Below are positions 9,107 through 19,163 of a stretch of 64,000 nt of DNA, in pieces; positions within the stretch are counted from its first letter, which is position 1; every line of letters begins with the position of its first letter. The stretch lies in assembly GCA_002168225.1 (NCBI GenBank), contig NHBH01000009.1, positions 629,609 to 693,608 of the forward strand. Reading direction: 5' to 3'. The notes under the pieces are model-generated. The model was not told where the DNA came from and did no database searches. It worked only from the letters and a program-made list of their open reading frames with translations. Source of the stretch: Micavibrio sp. TMED2 (lineage in GTDB: Bacteria > Pseudomonadota > Alphaproteobacteria > TMED2). Position numbers and translations under genes: made by a program.

Positions 9107-10117
9107 TTAGCCTGCTGCCTTCATGGCAACGGCGGTGTCGGGCATGCGGTTGGAGAAGCCCCACTCATTGTCATACCAGGACATGACCCGTACGAAGGTG
9201 CCTTCCATGACCTTGGTCTCGTTCAGCGCGAAAACTGAAGAGTGCGGGTCGTGGTTGAAGTCGATGGAAACCAGTGGCTCGTCATAGGTGCCGAGAATGC
9301 CTTTGAGCGAACCCTCGGCAGCAGCAGCCTTGATCGCCTCGTTGACTTCCTCAACCGTGGTTGAGCGCGCAGCCTGGAATTTGAAGTCGACCAGAGACAC
9401 GTTCGGGGTCGGAACACGGATCGAGACACCGTCCAGCTTGCCATTCAGTTCCGGCAGCACCTTGCCGACCGCCTTGGCCGCACCGGTGGTGGTCGGGATC
9501 ATGGAAACCGCCGCCGCACGGGCACGGTGCAGGTCGCTGTGCATGGTGTCGACCGTGCGCTGGTCACCGGTATAGCTGTGAATCGTGGTCATCAGACCGT
9601 GATTGATGCCAATCGCCTTGTTCAGCACATAGGCGACAGGGGCGAGGCAGTTGGTGGTGCAGGATGCGTTGGAGACGATCTTGTGATCGGCGGTCAGCTG
9701 GTCGTGGTTCACGCCATAGACAACGGTGAGGTCCTCTTCCTTGGCAGGAGCCGAGATCAGCACCTTCTTGGCACCGGCGGTCAGGTGTTTTTCAGCACCG
9801 TTGCGGTCGGTGAAGATGCCGGTACATTCCAGCGCCACATCGATGTCCATATCGGCCCAAGGCAGGTTTGCCGGGTCGCGTTCCTGAACCACGGTGATTT
9901 CCTGGCCATTGACGACCATGGCGTTGTTCTTGCCGGTAACGGTGCCGGGGAAACGACCGTGCACGCTGTCATATTTCAGCAGGTGAACATTGGTATCGAC
10001 CGGTGCCAGATCGTTGATCGCGACAACTTCGATATCGTTGCGGCCGCTTTCGAAGATACCGCGCAGAACCAGACGGCCGATACGGCCAAAACCATTGATG
10101 GCGACGCGTGTCGTCAT
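9107..10117 (-). CDS. gap: Type I glyceraldehyde-3-phosphate dehydrogenase
   Basis: A 336-residue protein of standard length. The N-terminal NAD-binding motif [13 protein letters not shown], the active-site [12 protein letters not shown] (catalytic Cys) and HSYTGDQ (catalytic His) are intact, as are the C-terminal [13 protein letters not shown] residues. It oxidises glyceraldehyde 3-phosphate to 1,3-bisphosphoglycerate in glycolysis and runs the reverse step in gluconeogenesis. It lies 51 bases downstream of transketolase on the same strand, so the two form a central-carbon operon as in many alphaproteobacteria. Confidence 0.98.
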   Translation of the reverse strand: MTTRVAINGFGRIGRLVLRGIFESGRNDIEVVAINDLAPVDTNVHLLKYDSVHGRFPGTVTGKNNAMVVNGQEITVVQERDPANLPWADMDIDVALECTGIFTDRNGAEKHLTAGAKKVLISAPAKEEDLTVVYGVNHDQLTADHKIVSNASCTTNCLAPVAYVLNKAIGINHGLMTTIHSYTGDQRTVDTMHSDLHRARAAAVSMIPTTTGAAKAVGKVLPELNGKLDGVSIRVPTPNVSLVDFKFQAARSTTVEEVNEAIKAAAAEGSLKGILGTYDEPLVSIDFNHDPHSSVFALNETKVMEGTFVRVMSWYDNEWGFSNRMPDTAVAMKAAG

Positions 10118-10168
10118 GATGAGTGCTCCCGAGTTAGTGTTGTTTGTTCGTGTTTGGTTGGGTCAGGG

Positions 10169-12178
10169 TTATTTGACAAGGTCGCGGACTGCCTGTGCGG
10201 CTGCTTCCGCGGTGATGCCAAAGTGTTGGTAGAGTTCCTTGTACGGACCGGATGCGCCGAAGCCGGACATGCCGATGAACTTGCCATCGGTGCCGATATA
10301 ACGCTCCCAGCCGAAGCCGATCGCCGCCTCGATCGCCACACGGGCGATGTCGGTGCCGAGAACCGATTTTTTATACTCATCAGATTGTAAGTCAAACAGG
10401 TCAAGGCAAGGGGCGGAGACGACGCGGGTTGGAATACCCTCGGCATTCAGAGCCTCAGCCGCCTCAACCGCCAGATGGGTCTCAGAACCGGAAGCCATGA
10501 TCAGCGCCTTCGGTGCCTCGGCAGGTTCGCGCAGGATATAGGCACCCTTGGCGACCAGGTTTTCCTCTGTGTGCTCGACACGCAGGGTCGGCAGACCCTG
10601 ACGGGTCAGGGCCAGAACCGATGGTGACTTGGTGGCTTCAAGGGCGGCCTGCCAGGTCTCTGCAGTCTCGACCAGATCGCATGGGCGGAACATCAGCAGG
10701 TTTGGAATGGCACGCAGGGCAGCCAGATGCTCAACCGGCTGGTGGGTCGGGCCATCCTCGCCGAGGCCGATGCTGTCATGGGTCATGACGTGGATGACAC
10801 GCTGTTCCATGAGGGCTGCGAGGCGTAGTGCCGGACGGTTGTAGTCGGAGAAGGCAAGGAAGGTGCCGGAATAGGGAATAGCGCCGCCATGCAGGGCCAT
10901 ACCGTTCATCGCAGCGGCCATGCCGTGCTCGCGGATACCGTAATGGATATAGCGACCGGCATAGTTGTCACGGTCGAGGATGCCACCGGTTTTGGTCTTG
11001 GTGTTATTTGAGCCGGTAAGGTCAGCAGAGCCGCCGATCATTTCCGGGACAACCGGCAGGATTTCTTCCAGAACCATGCCGGACGCCGCGCGGGTTGCCG
11101 GTGATGGCTTGTCGGCGCTGGCGGATTTTTTCAACTCATTGATGGTGCTGGCGAGCGCTGCCGGCACATCGGTCGAGATGGCGGCATCGAAGGCCGGGCG
11201 CTGGGCATTGGTAGCATAGCGTGACTGCCAGCTGTCATGATCAGCCTTGTTGCGGGTGCCAGCCTGTTCCCAAGCCGCCTTGACTGCGGCGGGGACAACG
11301 AATGGCTCATGTGACCAGCCGAGTGCCTCGCGGGTTGCTGCGATCTCATCCTTGCCCAGTGGTGAGCCGTGCGCGCCGGAGGTATTGGCCTTGTTAGGTG
11401 CACCGAAACCGATCTGGGTCTTGCAGCGGATAATCGACGGGGTGTCGGTGGTTTTTGCCTTGGCGATGGCGGCTTCGATCTCTGCCGGGTTGTGGCCATC
11501 GATTTCCTGCACATCCCAGTTATAGCTCTCGAACCGCTTGGTGATGTCGTCGGAGAAGCTGAGCGAGGTCGGGCCGTCGATGCAGATGCCGTTATCGTCG
11601 AACAGCACGATCAGACGGGACAGGCCGAGGTGACCGGCGAGTGAGCAGGCCTCGTGGCTGATGCCTTCCATCAGGTCGCCGTCGCTGGCGATGACATAGG
11701 TGTAGTGGTCAACCAGATCGTCACCGAAACGTGCATTCATGGTGCGCTCGGCAAGGGCGAAGCCGACGGCGGTGGAGATACCCTGACCGAGTGGCCCGGT
11801 GGTGGTCTCGATGCCAGCATGTTGCTCGACTTCCGGGTGACCGGCGGTGATCGAGCCGATCTGGCGGAAGTTCTTCAGCGATTCCAGTGGGAATGCCTTG
11901 TAACCGGTGAGGTGCAGCAGGCCGTAAAGCAGCATGGAGCCATGACCGGCAGACAGGATGAAGCGGTCGCGGTCGGGCCATTCCGGGGCTGCCGGATCGA
12001 ATTTCAGGAACTTGCGATAGAGGACAGTGGCGACATCGGCCATGCCCATCGGCATGCCGGGGTGACCGGAATTGGCCTGTTCCACCGCGTCAATGGCGAG
12101 AAAACGCAAGGCATTGGCAAGATCGTTATGGGGAACGGCATCGGTCATGGGCAGGGTTTCGGCACTGGCTTGAGACAT
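10169..12178 (-). CDS. tkt: Transketolase
   Basis: A 669-residue protein of typical length. The N-terminal thiamine-diphosphate domain has NSGHPGMPMGMADVA and the GDGDLMEGISHEA-type metal motif (here SDGDLMEGISHE) with the downstream Asn in FDDNGICIDG. The pyrimidine domain has REHGMAAAMNGMALHGG and HDSIGLGEDGPTHQPVEHL. It transfers two-carbon units between sugar phosphates in the non-oxidative pentose phosphate pathway. ATG at 12178 is used; an in-frame ATG about 11 codons later is also possible. It leads the tkt-gap operon. Confidence 0.98.
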   Translation of the reverse strand: MSQASAETLPMTDAVPHNDLANALRFLAIDAVEQANSGHPGMPMGMADVATVLYRKFLKFDPAAPEWPDRDRFILSAGHGSMLLYGLLHLTGYKAFPLESLKNFRQIGSITAGHPEVEQHAGIETTTGPLGQGISTAVGFALAERTMNARFGDDLVDHYTYVIASDGDLMEGISHEACSLAGHLGLSRLIVLFDDNGICIDGPTSLSFSDDITKRFESYNWDVQEIDGHNPAEIEAAIAKAKTTDTPSIIRCKTQIGFGAPNKANTSGAHGSPLGKDEIAATREALGWSHEPFVVPAAVKAAWEQAGTRNKADHDSWQSRYATNAQRPAFDAAISTDVPAALASTINELKKSASADKPSPATRAASGMVLEEILPVVPEMIGGSADLTGSNNTKTKTGGILDRDNYAGRYIHYGIREHGMAAAMNGMALHGGAIPYSGTFLAFSDYNRPALRLAALMEQRVIHVMTHDSIGLGEDGPTHQPVEHLAALRAIPNLLMFRPCDLVETAETWQAALEATKSPSVLALTRQGLPTLRVEHTEENLVAKGAYILREPAEAPKALIMASGSETHLAVEAAEALNAEGIPTRVVSAPCLDLFDLQSDEYKKSVLGTDIARVAIEAAIGFGWERYIGTDGKFIGMSGFGASGPYKELYQHFGITAEAAAQAVRDLVK

Positions 12179-12499
12179 GGTCTGGGTCGTTCTCTGTCGC
12201 TGTTTAAATGATCGGGTTCAGGCAGCTTCTTCTGGCCCACCACCGTCGGGATCGCATCGGGATAGCACAGCCCTGTCGGTAATGGTGTCTGATTCTGGCG
12301 CGAACATGCCGTTCTGACAGCAAAGCGTCAACAACCACGGTGTCTTTCCTTGCTCAGATCAGCTATACGCGACGTGAAGCCGGGGTTAATTTTGCCTTCC
12401 TGTGCAAAACAACGCTGGTTGGGCTGGACCTTTGCGCCATGCTTGCCCTAGTTTTTGTAAAAATCTTCAGAACAACCCCACCGCATATGGTGATGCCCC
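12179..12499. other. Divergent intergenic region between tkt and the zapA operon
   Basis: About 320 bases that should hold the promoters of tkt (minus) and of the coiled-coil/zapA genes (plus). No protein-like frame and no strong inverted repeat was found. The right end is AT-richer (TAGTTTTTGTAAAAATC near 12450-12466), the most likely place for the rightward promoter, but I cannot name a clear -35/-10 pair. Confidence 0.4.
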
Positions 12500-12760
12500 G
12501 TGTCGGATAAACTCAGAACAGCACTTCAGGCGCTGGATCGCGAACTGGACCGCTTGCAACGCAACGCGACCCAGCAGGCGACGCGCCATCAGCAGGCGAT
12601 GGAAGAAGCGGCCAAGAACGCTGCGCCTGCATCATCGGATAACGGGTCCGCAACGGACCCGCAGGTGGAATTGAAGCTGGTTGCCATGCGCGACCGGGTC
12701 GACAGTTCGATCGACCGTCTGGAAACCCTGTTGAAGGAGAGTGCCGGTGGCGCGGGTTGA
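12500..12760 (+). CDS. Small coiled-coil protein upstream of zapA
   Basis: An 86-residue protein starting at GTG. It is almost wholly helical with heptad-like spacing (LRTALQALDRELDRLQRN and later MRDRVDSSIDRLETLLKE) and a low-complexity Ala/Ser linker at about residues 40-55. Alphaproteobacteria commonly carry such a small coiled-coil protein (DUF4164-like) just before zapA. A role in division, perhaps as a ZapA partner, is inferred from position alone. Its 3' end overlaps the zapA start. Confidence 0.72.
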   Translation: MSDKLRTALQALDRELDRLQRNATQQATRHQQAMEEAAKNAAPASSDNGSATDPQVELKLVAMRDRVDSSIDRLETLLKESAGGAG

Positions 12761-13082
12761 GATTACGATCAATCACCGGAAATATCCGGTTGTCTGTGAT
12801 GACGGTCAGGAAGGCCGGGTACAGGAACTGGCGAATTTCGTCGATAACCGGGCTCAGCAGATTTCCAATGCGGCGCCGGGCAGCAGCGATGCCATTGTTA
12901 TGGCGCTCACCACGCTGATGGTGGCCGATGAGCTGTTCGAGCAAAAGCGTCAGGCAAGCGCCAAAAACGGCGATGCCACGCCGACAGCGGCGAATGACGA
13001 CCTCACCGATCAGGCGGTCGAAGCGGTGGAATATTTGACCCGTCGCGTCGCAGCGATTGCAGACAGCATGGAAGCACCCTAG
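12747..13082 (+). CDS. zapA: Cell division protein ZapA
   Basis: A 111-residue protein. The GTG at 12747 is preferred over the GTG at 12741 because AAGGAG at 12734-12739 is then correctly spaced and the protein begins MARVEITINHRKYPV, like other ZapA proteins. The N-terminal small domain is followed by a long C-terminal helix with VMALTTLMVADELFEQKRQ. ZapA binds FtsZ and promotes bundling of its filaments at mid-cell. It overlaps the upstream coiled-coil gene and is followed by the 6S RNA locus, the usual order. Confidence 0.93.
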   Translation: MARVEITINHRKYPVVCDDGQEGRVQELANFVDNRAQQISNAAPGSSDAIVMALTTLMVADELFEQKRQASAKNGDATPTAANDDLTDQAVEAVEYLTRRVAAIADSMEAP

Positions 13083-13089
13083 ATTAAAG

Positions 13090-13263
13090 GGGTGAGAGGT
13101 GACTGCGATATGCGTGTGGTCATACTATATCCCAGGGGCGATAATTATTATCTCGGGAGCTGTCACTGATAGGGCCGTGGCCCTGTTATTAACGGCGCCC
13201 ACCTAGTGGTTTGGCCGCTAGTGGATAAGACAGACAGTACGGTACTTGTGGTGCCTCTCACGC
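13090..13263 (+). ncRNA. ssrS: 6S RNA
   Basis: The 228-base gap between zapA and the cyclo-ligase gene is where many proteobacteria carry 6S RNA. The ends pair: GTGAGAGG at 13092-13099 with CCTCTCAC at 13254-13261, giving a transcript of about 170-180 nt, the family's normal size. Internal sequences form further stem arms around a central open region (for example TAGGGCC with GGCCCT at about 13172-13188). 6S RNA mimics an open promoter and binds RNA polymerase with the housekeeping sigma factor. Ends are approximate. Confidence 0.85.
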
Positions 13264-13310
13264 TTTTGCCCTGCTGATGATTACGGGGCTGACTGAACAG
13301 GGCCGGTTTC

Positions 13311-13940
13311 ATGGCCGACACCATTCCTACAATCGAAACCCGGAAAGACCGCTTGCGGCAGACCATGCTGGCGGCCCGTAAGGCCGTGTCCGATCCGGCG
13401 CTTGATGCCGGTATAGCGCAACATGCCATCGCCTTGCTGACAGAACTGCTCGGTGACTGGCCACAGGATGCGCCGCCGCCGGTGATCGCCGGTTACTGGC
13501 CGATCAAGGGCGAGGCCGATCCCGGATCGATCATGACCGCCCTCAATGCTACGGGACAGCGGGTTGCCCTGCCGGTGGTGCTGAGCCTCGACGTGCCGCT
13601 GGTGTTTCGCCAATGGACGCCGGATATGGTGCTGGAAACCGGTCGCCTCAACATACTGGTGCCGCCCGAAACTGCGCCGCAGCTGGAGCCGGATATATTA
13701 CTGGTGCCGCTGGTTGCCTTTGACCCGCGCGGCTATCGCCTCGGCATGGGTGGTGGTTTTTACGATCGCACCATTGCCGCGCTCAAAGCCTCGAAAAGCA
13801 TTGTAACCATTGGGCTTGCCTATACGGCACAGGCGGTGGACGAGTTGCCGGTGGATCAATTCGATCAATGCTTGGACTGGATCATTACCGAGCAAGAGGC
13901 TATGTCGATGCCAACCCGGTACGCGGTGCCGTCCGTTTGA
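13311..13940 (+). CDS. 5-formyltetrahydrofolate cyclo-ligase
   Basis: A 209-residue protein of the YgfA/MTHFS family. An early RKDRLRQTMLAARKAV region and the C-terminal substrate- and ATP-binding segment FDPRGYRLGMGGGFYDRTIAAL are conserved. It converts 5-formyltetrahydrofolate to 5,10-methenyltetrahydrofolate using ATP. It directly follows 6S RNA, an arrangement known in many proteobacteria where the two may be transcribed together. Confidence 0.95.
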   Translation: MADTIPTIETRKDRLRQTMLAARKAVSDPALDAGIAQHAIALLTELLGDWPQDAPPPVIAGYWPIKGEADPGSIMTALNATGQRVALPVVLSLDVPLVFRQWTPDMVLETGRLNILVPPETAPQLEPDILLVPLVAFDPRGYRLGMGGGFYDRTIAALKASKSIVTIGLAYTAQAVDELPVDQFDQCLDWIITEQEAMSMPTRYAVPSV

Positions 13941-13963
13941 GATGAGACAAGTCTGGTAGTGAC

Positions 13964-14809
13964 GTGAAGATATTATTCCTCGGTGATCTGGTTGGCCGTT
14001 CCGGTCGGGATGCGGTTATCAACGCGGTACCCGACCTGCGTGAACGCTATGGTCTCGACTTCGTGGTCGTGAATGGCGAGAACGCGGCGCATGGTTTCGG
14101 GATCACGCCCGAGATTTGCAACAGCCTCTATGCAGCCGGTGTCGATTGCATCACCACGGGCAATCATATCTGGGACCAGCGCCAGATCATCAACCATATC
14201 GGTGGCGATGGCCGGTTGTTGCGACCGTTGAACTTCATCAAGGGCACGCCGGGCAACGGCTTCGGTGTCTACAAGCTCGATGACGACCGGCAGGTGCTGG
14301 TCATCAACGCTATGGCCCGGTTGTTCATGGAACTGAATGACAGCCCGTTCGATGCCATCGAAAAGCTGCTCGACCGCTATCGCCTCGGCGACAATGTGCA
14401 GGCGGTCATTCTCGATTTCCACGGCGAGGCAACTTCCGAAAAGATGGCCATGGGCCATTATCTCGATGGTCGGGCATCGCTGGTGGTGGGCACCCATACC
14501 CATGTGCCGACCGCCGATCTGCATATCCTTGCCGGTGGGACGGCCTATCAGACCGATGCGGGTATGTGCGGCGACTATGACAGTGTGATCGGCATGGAAA
14601 AGACGGTTTCACTCGCCAAGTTCACCCAGCGCCTGCCGACCGAGCGGATGAGCCCGGCGACAGGTGAGGCGACAATCTCCGGTCTGCTGCTGGAAACCGA
14701 TGATGCGACCGGTCTCGCAAAGCGGGTAACGCCGCTCCGCATGGGTGGTGCCCTGCAACCGGCAACGCCGGATGCAAGCTGGGTCGTTGCTTCAACGCTC
14801 TCGGTTTAA
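13964..14809 (+). CDS. YmdB/TIGR00282-type metallophosphoesterase
   Basis: A 281-residue protein from a GTG start. Metallophosphoesterase ligands are visible: FLGDLVGRSGRDA at the N-terminus, VVNGENAAHGFG, TTGNHIWDQ, DFHGEATSEK and VVGTHTHVPTAD. Length and motifs fit the YmdB family, cyclic-nucleotide phosphodiesterases in the studied Gram-positive members. The role in this organism is unknown. It follows the cyclo-ligase gene by 23 bases and is probably in the same operon. Confidence 0.93.
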   Translation: MKILFLGDLVGRSGRDAVINAVPDLRERYGLDFVVVNGENAAHGFGITPEICNSLYAAGVDCITTGNHIWDQRQIINHIGGDGRLLRPLNFIKGTPGNGFGVYKLDDDRQVLVINAMARLFMELNDSPFDAIEKLLDRYRLGDNVQAVILDFHGEATSEKMAMGHYLDGRASLVVGTHTHVPTADLHILAGGTAYQTDAGMCGDYDSVIGMEKTVSLAKFTQRLPTERMSPATGEATISGLLLETDDATGLAKRVTPLRMGGALQPATPDASWVVASTLSV

Positions 14810-14828
14810 CGAAACAGTTTCAGGGGGC

Positions 14829-15347
14829 TTAGTTGTCGCCCTTGATGTCGCCTTTAATGTCATCGGCGGTGGAGCGGCGCTCATTGCCGAGATAGCCGCT
14901 GCCGCGACGGCGACGGTCGGGACCGAAATAATTGCGCGAGCGGATGAAGGTACGCGGGTTGCTGAATACCGCCTCGATCCGCTGGTGCAGGATTTTTGGC
15001 GAGATCGGCTTGCTCAGGATTTCGGTCATACCGGCGTCGCGCGCCTCGGCGATCCGGTCCATATCCGCATGGCCGGTCAGCATCAGCACCGGCACATAGG
15101 GGTTCGGGCTTTCCGGGCTGTTACGCAGCAGGCGGACAAACTCGATGCCATTGGTCGGCTTCATGTTCCAGTCAACAATGGCGAGATCGGCCCATTCATC
15201 CTTGAACATGTCAAAGGCCTGATTGCCATCATGGGCCATCATGACCCGGCGGACACCGAAGCCGTCGAGGCTGGATTTCAGCAACTGCCGCATGGTCGGG
15301 CTGTCGTCTGCCACGAGAACCGAGATTTGATCAAAACGCAGGCGCAT
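14829..15347 (-). CDS. CheY-like response regulator with basic C-terminal tail
   Basis: About 172 residues from the ATG at 15347; a TTG seven codons upstream is possible. One receiver domain has the acidic pair in VLVADDSPTMRQ, the phosphoacceptor Asp in AIVDWNMKPTNG, a Thr in LMLTGHAD and the Lys in LSKPISP. The tail of about 45 residues contains FGPDRRRRG, a basic motif seen after the receiver domain of other alphaproteobacterial single-domain regulators. There is no DNA-binding or enzymatic domain and no kinase gene beside it. It probably signals by protein contact. Confidence 0.9.
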   Translation of the reverse strand: MRLRFDQISVLVADDSPTMRQLLKSSLDGFGVRRVMMAHDGNQAFDMFKDEWADLAIVDWNMKPTNGIEFVRLLRNSPESPNPYVPVLMLTGHADMDRIAEARDAGMTEILSKPISPKILHQRIEAVFSNPRTFIRSRNYFGPDRRRRGSGYLGNERRSTADDIKGDIKGDN

Positions 15348-15534
15348 GTATCGGGAAATTCCGTTCAACCGCTAACTGGAATGGTGATGCCTTATAAAGC
15401 ATCCCACAAACAAGCCAAGAAACCACTAATCATTTTCCACATTCTTAACGTTGGCAGGTGCTTTCCGGTGCGCTACACAATGCCTACCATCAATATTTGA
15501 TCCGATTTACGACTGGACGGAGAGTTTTCCCGCC

Positions 15535-16284
15535 ATGGCTGGCCATTCCAAATTCAAAAACATCATGCACCGCAAGGGCGCGCAGGATGCCAAGCGCGCA
15601 CGCCTGTTCACCAAGATCGCCCGTGAGATCACGGTGGCAACCAAAAGCGGTATGCCTGACCCTGACATGAACCCACGCCTGCGCGCTGCGATTGCGGCGG
15701 CGAAACAGGCCAATATGCCGAACGAACGCATCGAGCGTGCGATCAAGAGCGGCAGCGGCGAGGGCGACGCCGAGAACTATGACGAGATGCGCTATGAGGG
15801 TTATGGCCCCGGCGGCGTTGCCGTCATCATCGAGGCACTGACCGATAACCGTAACCGGACTGCGGCTGAAATCCGCTCTGCCTTTACCAAGCATGGCGGC
15901 ACGATGGGTGAGACCAATTCGGTCAGCTTCATGTTCGACCGGGTTGGCCAGATCGTCTATCCGGCCAGTGCCGGTGATGCCGATACCATGTTTGAAGTGG
16001 CCGCCGAGGCGGGCGCTGAAAACGTCGAATCGAACGAGGAAAGCCACGAAATTACCACCCCGGTAGAGGATTTCGCCGCGGTTCGCGATGCGCTGGCGGA
16101 AAAACTTGGCGACCCGGAACGCGCGACTTTGGCGTGGGTGCCGCAGAATACCATCCCGGTGAACGAGGATCAGGCGGCAACCCTGTTGAAGCTGCTCGAT
16201 GTCCTGGACGACAATGACGACGTACAAACGGTGTCGGCTAATTTCGATATTGCCGACGAGGTTATGGAACGGCTGGCGTCTTGA
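15535..16284 (+). CDS. YebC/PmpR-family DNA-binding regulatory or translation-associated protein
   Basis: A 249-residue protein. The ATG at 15535 is chosen because the family begins [15 protein letters not shown], as seen here, and GGACGGAGAG lies upstream. Conserved segments include [18 protein letters not shown]. YebC proteins have been described as transcriptional regulators and, more recently, as factors that help ribosomes on difficult sequences. It sits directly before ruvCAB, overlapping ruvC, the standard order. Confidence 0.97.
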   Translation: MAGHSKFKNIMHRKGAQDAKRARLFTKIAREITVATKSGMPDPDMNPRLRAAIAAAKQANMPNERIERAIKSGSGEGDAENYDEMRYEGYGPGGVAVIIEALTDNRNRTAAEIRSAFTKHGGTMGETNSVSFMFDRVGQIVYPASAGDADTMFEVAAEAGAENVESNEESHEITTPVEDFAAVRDALAEKLGDPERATLAWVPQNTIPVNEDQAATLLKLLDVLDDNDDVQTVSANFDIADEVMERLAS

Positions 16285-16829
16285 TCCAGACAACCCCAGG
16301 TGATTTGCGCATTCTCGGTCTCGACCCCGGATTACGGCGGACCGGCTGGGGGGTTATTGCGGTCAATGGCAGCCGGATGCAGTTTGTTGCCGCCGGTTGT
16401 ATCCAGCCGAAGGCGGATGCTCCGCTCGCCGAGCGTCTGAATACGCTGTTTACCGGTGTGCGCGGACTGGTTGAGCTGCATCAGGTCGCCGAGGCCGCGA
16501 TAGAAGAGACATTCGTGAACCAGAATCCGAAATCCACACTGAAACTGGGACAGGCACGCGGCGTCGTCATGGTGGCACCTGCCAGTTGCGGTCTGACCGT
16601 TGGTGAGTATTCGGCCAATCTGATCAAGAAATCCCTGACCGGCTTCGGCCATGCGGCCAAGGACCAGATGCAGCATATGGTCAAGGCATTGCTGCCTACA
16701 GCGGAACTCGGCACCGGGCCGGGGGCGGAAGATGCGGCAGACGCGCTCGCCGTTGCTATCTGTCATGCCCATCATCGCGGTGCGGCCCAACGGGCGGCCC
16801 GTATTGCCGCTGCGGCAGGTGCCTCATGA
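16281..16829 (+). CDS. ruvC: Crossover junction endodeoxyribonuclease RuvC
   Basis: A 182-residue protein from a TTG start overlapping the yebC stop (TTGA). The catalytic acidic residues lie in [14 protein letters not shown], in [22 protein letters not shown] and in the C-terminal [15 protein letters not shown]. RuvC cuts Holliday junctions held by RuvAB. Stop and ruvA start overlap as ATGA. Confidence 0.97.
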   Translation: MIQTTPGDLRILGLDPGLRRTGWGVIAVNGSRMQFVAAGCIQPKADAPLAERLNTLFTGVRGLVELHQVAEAAIEETFVNQNPKSTLKLGQARGVVMVAPASCGLTVGEYSANLIKKSLTGFGHAAKDQMQHMVKALLPTAELGTGPGAEDAADALAVAICHAHHRGAAQRAARIAAAAGAS

Positions 16830-17488
16830 TAGCCAGTCTGAACGGGCAGGTTGCCGCCATCTTTGCCGATAGCGCGGTGATCGAGGTCGGTGGTGTCGGC
16901 TTTACGGTGCAGGCATCGAGCCGCACCCTCGGTCTGCTCGGCGGTGTCGGCAATGCCGTGCGCATCCTGACCCATATGCAGGTCCGGGAAGATGCCATCA
17001 CCCTGTTCGGTTTCGCGACCGCTGAGGAACAGCAGGCATTCAAACTGTTGACCAATGTGCAGGGCGTTGGCGGACGTGTGGCGCTGGCAATCCTGTCGGT
17101 CATGAGCGCCAATGATCTGGCGACCGCCATTGCGTCCGAGGACAAACGTGCGGTGACCCGCGCCGATGGTGTCGGCCCGAAACTGGCCCAGCGCATCGTC
17201 TCGGAAATGAAGGATAAGATTCCACAGCTGGTTGGCTCTGCCACCACGCCGGTTGCCGTTGCTGCCGTCAATGGCAGTGCCAAGCCAGCTGCTGCTCCCG
17301 CCCCGGTTGCCCCGGCCAATGCCGGTGGCAATGCGCTGGTGCCGGATGTGGTCTCTGCGCTCGCCAATCTCGGCTATGACCGTTCCGATGCCCATCGCGC
17401 GGCACTGAAGGCAGCGCAGGAACTGGGTGAGGATGCGAGCATTGATGCCCTGATCCGTGGCGGGCTGAAAGAGCTGGCGCCATCATGA
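16826..17488 (+). CDS. ruvA: Holliday junction branch-migration protein RuvA
   Basis: A 220-residue protein. The N-terminal OB-fold starts [12 protein letters not shown], a helix-hairpin-helix region has [15 protein letters not shown] and [12 protein letters not shown], and an Ala/Pro-rich linker at about residues 150-170 leads to the C-terminal RuvB-binding domain ([16 protein letters not shown]). RuvA binds four-way junctions and loads RuvB. Overlaps both neighbours by four bases. Confidence 0.97.
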   Translation: MIASLNGQVAAIFADSAVIEVGGVGFTVQASSRTLGLLGGVGNAVRILTHMQVREDAITLFGFATAEEQQAFKLLTNVQGVGGRVALAILSVMSANDLATAIASEDKRAVTRADGVGPKLAQRIVSEMKDKIPQLVGSATTPVAVAAVNGSAKPAAAPAPVAPANAGGNALVPDVVSALANLGYDRSDAHRAALKAAQELGEDASIDALIRGGLKELAPS

Positions 17489-18561
17489 GTGATTTTGCCC
17501 CCGACAGACTGGTGACGGGTGAACCGACCGCCGATGATATTGATGATGGCCGCGCGGCAGATGGTGCCCTGCGCCCCGAACGCCTTGCCGATTTCGTCGG
17601 CCAGGCCAAGCTGCGCGACAATCTCTCGGTGTTTGTCGGTGCCGCCGCCCAGCGCGGTGAGGCGCTCGACCATGCCCTGTTTCATGGACCGCCGGGGCTG
17701 GGCAAGACCACGCTGGCGCAGATTGTTTCTCGCGAGCTGGGCGTCGGATTCCGGGCTACATCCGGGCCGATGTTGACCAAGGCCGGTGATCTGGCTGCTA
17801 TCCTGACCAATCTCGAGCCGCGCGATGTTCTGTTCATCGACGAGATCCACCGCCTCAACGCCTCGGTTGAGGAAGTGCTCTATCCGGCAATGGAGGATTT
17901 CCAGCTCGATCTGATTATCGGTGAGGGGCCTGCCGCACGCTCGGTGCGGATTGACCTGCCGCCTTTCACGCTGGTTGGGGCGACAACCCGTGCCGGACTG
18001 CTGACCAACCCGCTGCGGGATCGCTTCGGCATTCTGCTGCGGCTGGAATTTTACGAGCATGACGAGTTGGCAACCATTGTCGGGCGCAATGCGGTCAAGC
18101 TCGGTATTGCCATGAATGATGCCGGGGCGCTGGAGATTGCCCGCCGGGCCCGCGGTACGCCACGTATCGCCGGGCGGTTGCTGAAACGGGTGCGGGATTT
18201 TGCCGTGGTCGATGGTTCCGCGCTGGTGGACAAGGCGGTCGCCGATCGTGCCTTGCAGCGCCTTGAGGTAGATGCCCATGGCCTCGATGCCATGGATCGC
18301 CGCTATCTCGCCTGTCTCGCCGAGAAATATGGCGGTGGCCCGGTCGGGGCGGAGACCCTCGCGGCGGCATTGGCAGACCAGCGCGACGTGATCGAGGAAG
18401 TGATCGAGCCGTACCTGCTGCAACAGGGGCTGATCCAGCGCACCCCGCGCGGTCGTTGCCTGAGCGCCAGCGGTTATCGCTATCTGGGCCTGCCCGCACC
18501 GGCGGATATTGAGCAACGGGCCGCCGCTGACCTGTTCAACCCGGATGGCAGTGGCACGTGA
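17485..18561 (+). CDS. ruvB: Holliday junction branch-migration helicase RuvB
   Basis: A 358-residue AAA+ ATPase. Walker A is [11 protein letters not shown], Walker [11 protein letters not shown], with [18 protein letters not shown] (sensor and arginine-finger region) and a C-terminal winged-helix domain ending in [17 protein letters not shown]. It drives branch migration with RuvA. The ruvCAB-ybgC genes overlap throughout, so they form one translationally coupled operon. Confidence 0.98.
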   Translation: MSDFAPDRLVTGEPTADDIDDGRAADGALRPERLADFVGQAKLRDNLSVFVGAAAQRGEALDHALFHGPPGLGKTTLAQIVSRELGVGFRATSGPMLTKAGDLAAILTNLEPRDVLFIDEIHRLNASVEEVLYPAMEDFQLDLIIGEGPAARSVRIDLPPFTLVGATTRAGLLTNPLRDRFGILLRLEFYEHDELATIVGRNAVKLGIAMNDAGALEIARRARGTPRIAGRLLKRVRDFAVVDGSALVDKAVADRALQRLEVDAHGLDAMDRRYLACLAEKYGGGPVGAETLAAALADQRDVIEEVIEPYLLQQGLIQRTPRGRCLSASGYRYLGLPAPADIEQRAAADLFNPDGSGT

Positions 18562-19073
18562 TGCAGCAATCTATACGCCCCAGCACCGGCCGGATTACTG
18601 ACGGACAGCACGTCCTGCCGGTTCGTGTCTATTACGAGGACACGGATTTTGGCGGCATCGTTTATCACGCCAATTACCTGAAATTCGCCGAGCGTGGCCG
18701 GACCGAGTTCCTGCGCTGTCTCGGTATCGATCAGACGGCGATGAAGGCCGATACCGGCGTGGTCTTTGCCGCGCGCAGCCTGACCATCGATTTCGATGCC
18801 CCGGCAGTGATGGATGATTGTCTGACCGTCAACACCTGGGTGGAATCGATCAGCGGTGCGAGGCTGGTTTTGGCGCAACAGATCGACCGGAATAATGATC
18901 ATGGACCGGAACTGCCATCTGACGGCCATGCTTCCGACAAAAATATCCCCACAAGATTGGCGACACTGACGGTCACGCTGGCCTGTATTGACGACCGTGG
19001 CAGGCCGGTCCGGTTACCGACAGACATACGTGACAGTTTCATGAGCCAACATTTAGCTGTGACAGGGGCTTGA
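18561..19073 (+). CDS. ybgC: Tol-Pal-associated acyl-CoA thioesterase YbgC
   Basis: About 170 residues. The start is either the ATG at 18561 (TGATG with the ruvB stop) or the GTG one codon earlier. The hot-dog thioesterase signature YYEDTDFGGIVYHANYLKF with its catalytic Asp and the following ERGRTEFLR are intact. An internal insert rich in Asp, Asn and Ser (about residues 112-135) is longer than in typical members. YbgC hydrolyses acyl-CoA esters and is usually the first gene of the tol-pal cluster, as here. Confidence 0.94.
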   Translation: MQQSIRPSTGRITDGQHVLPVRVYYEDTDFGGIVYHANYLKFAERGRTEFLRCLGIDQTAMKADTGVVFAARSLTIDFDAPAVMDDCLTVNTWVESISGARLVLAQQIDRNNDHGPELPSDGHASDKNIPTRLATLTVTLACIDDRGRPVRLPTDIRDSFMSQHLAVTGA

Positions 19074-19163
19074 GCAATCCCCTGAAGCAGCAATATAGGA
19101 ATAGCGCATATCCAGCCAGCCGGGCCCCCGCGCTGGTCAACACCAGTAACCAGTAGGAAAAAT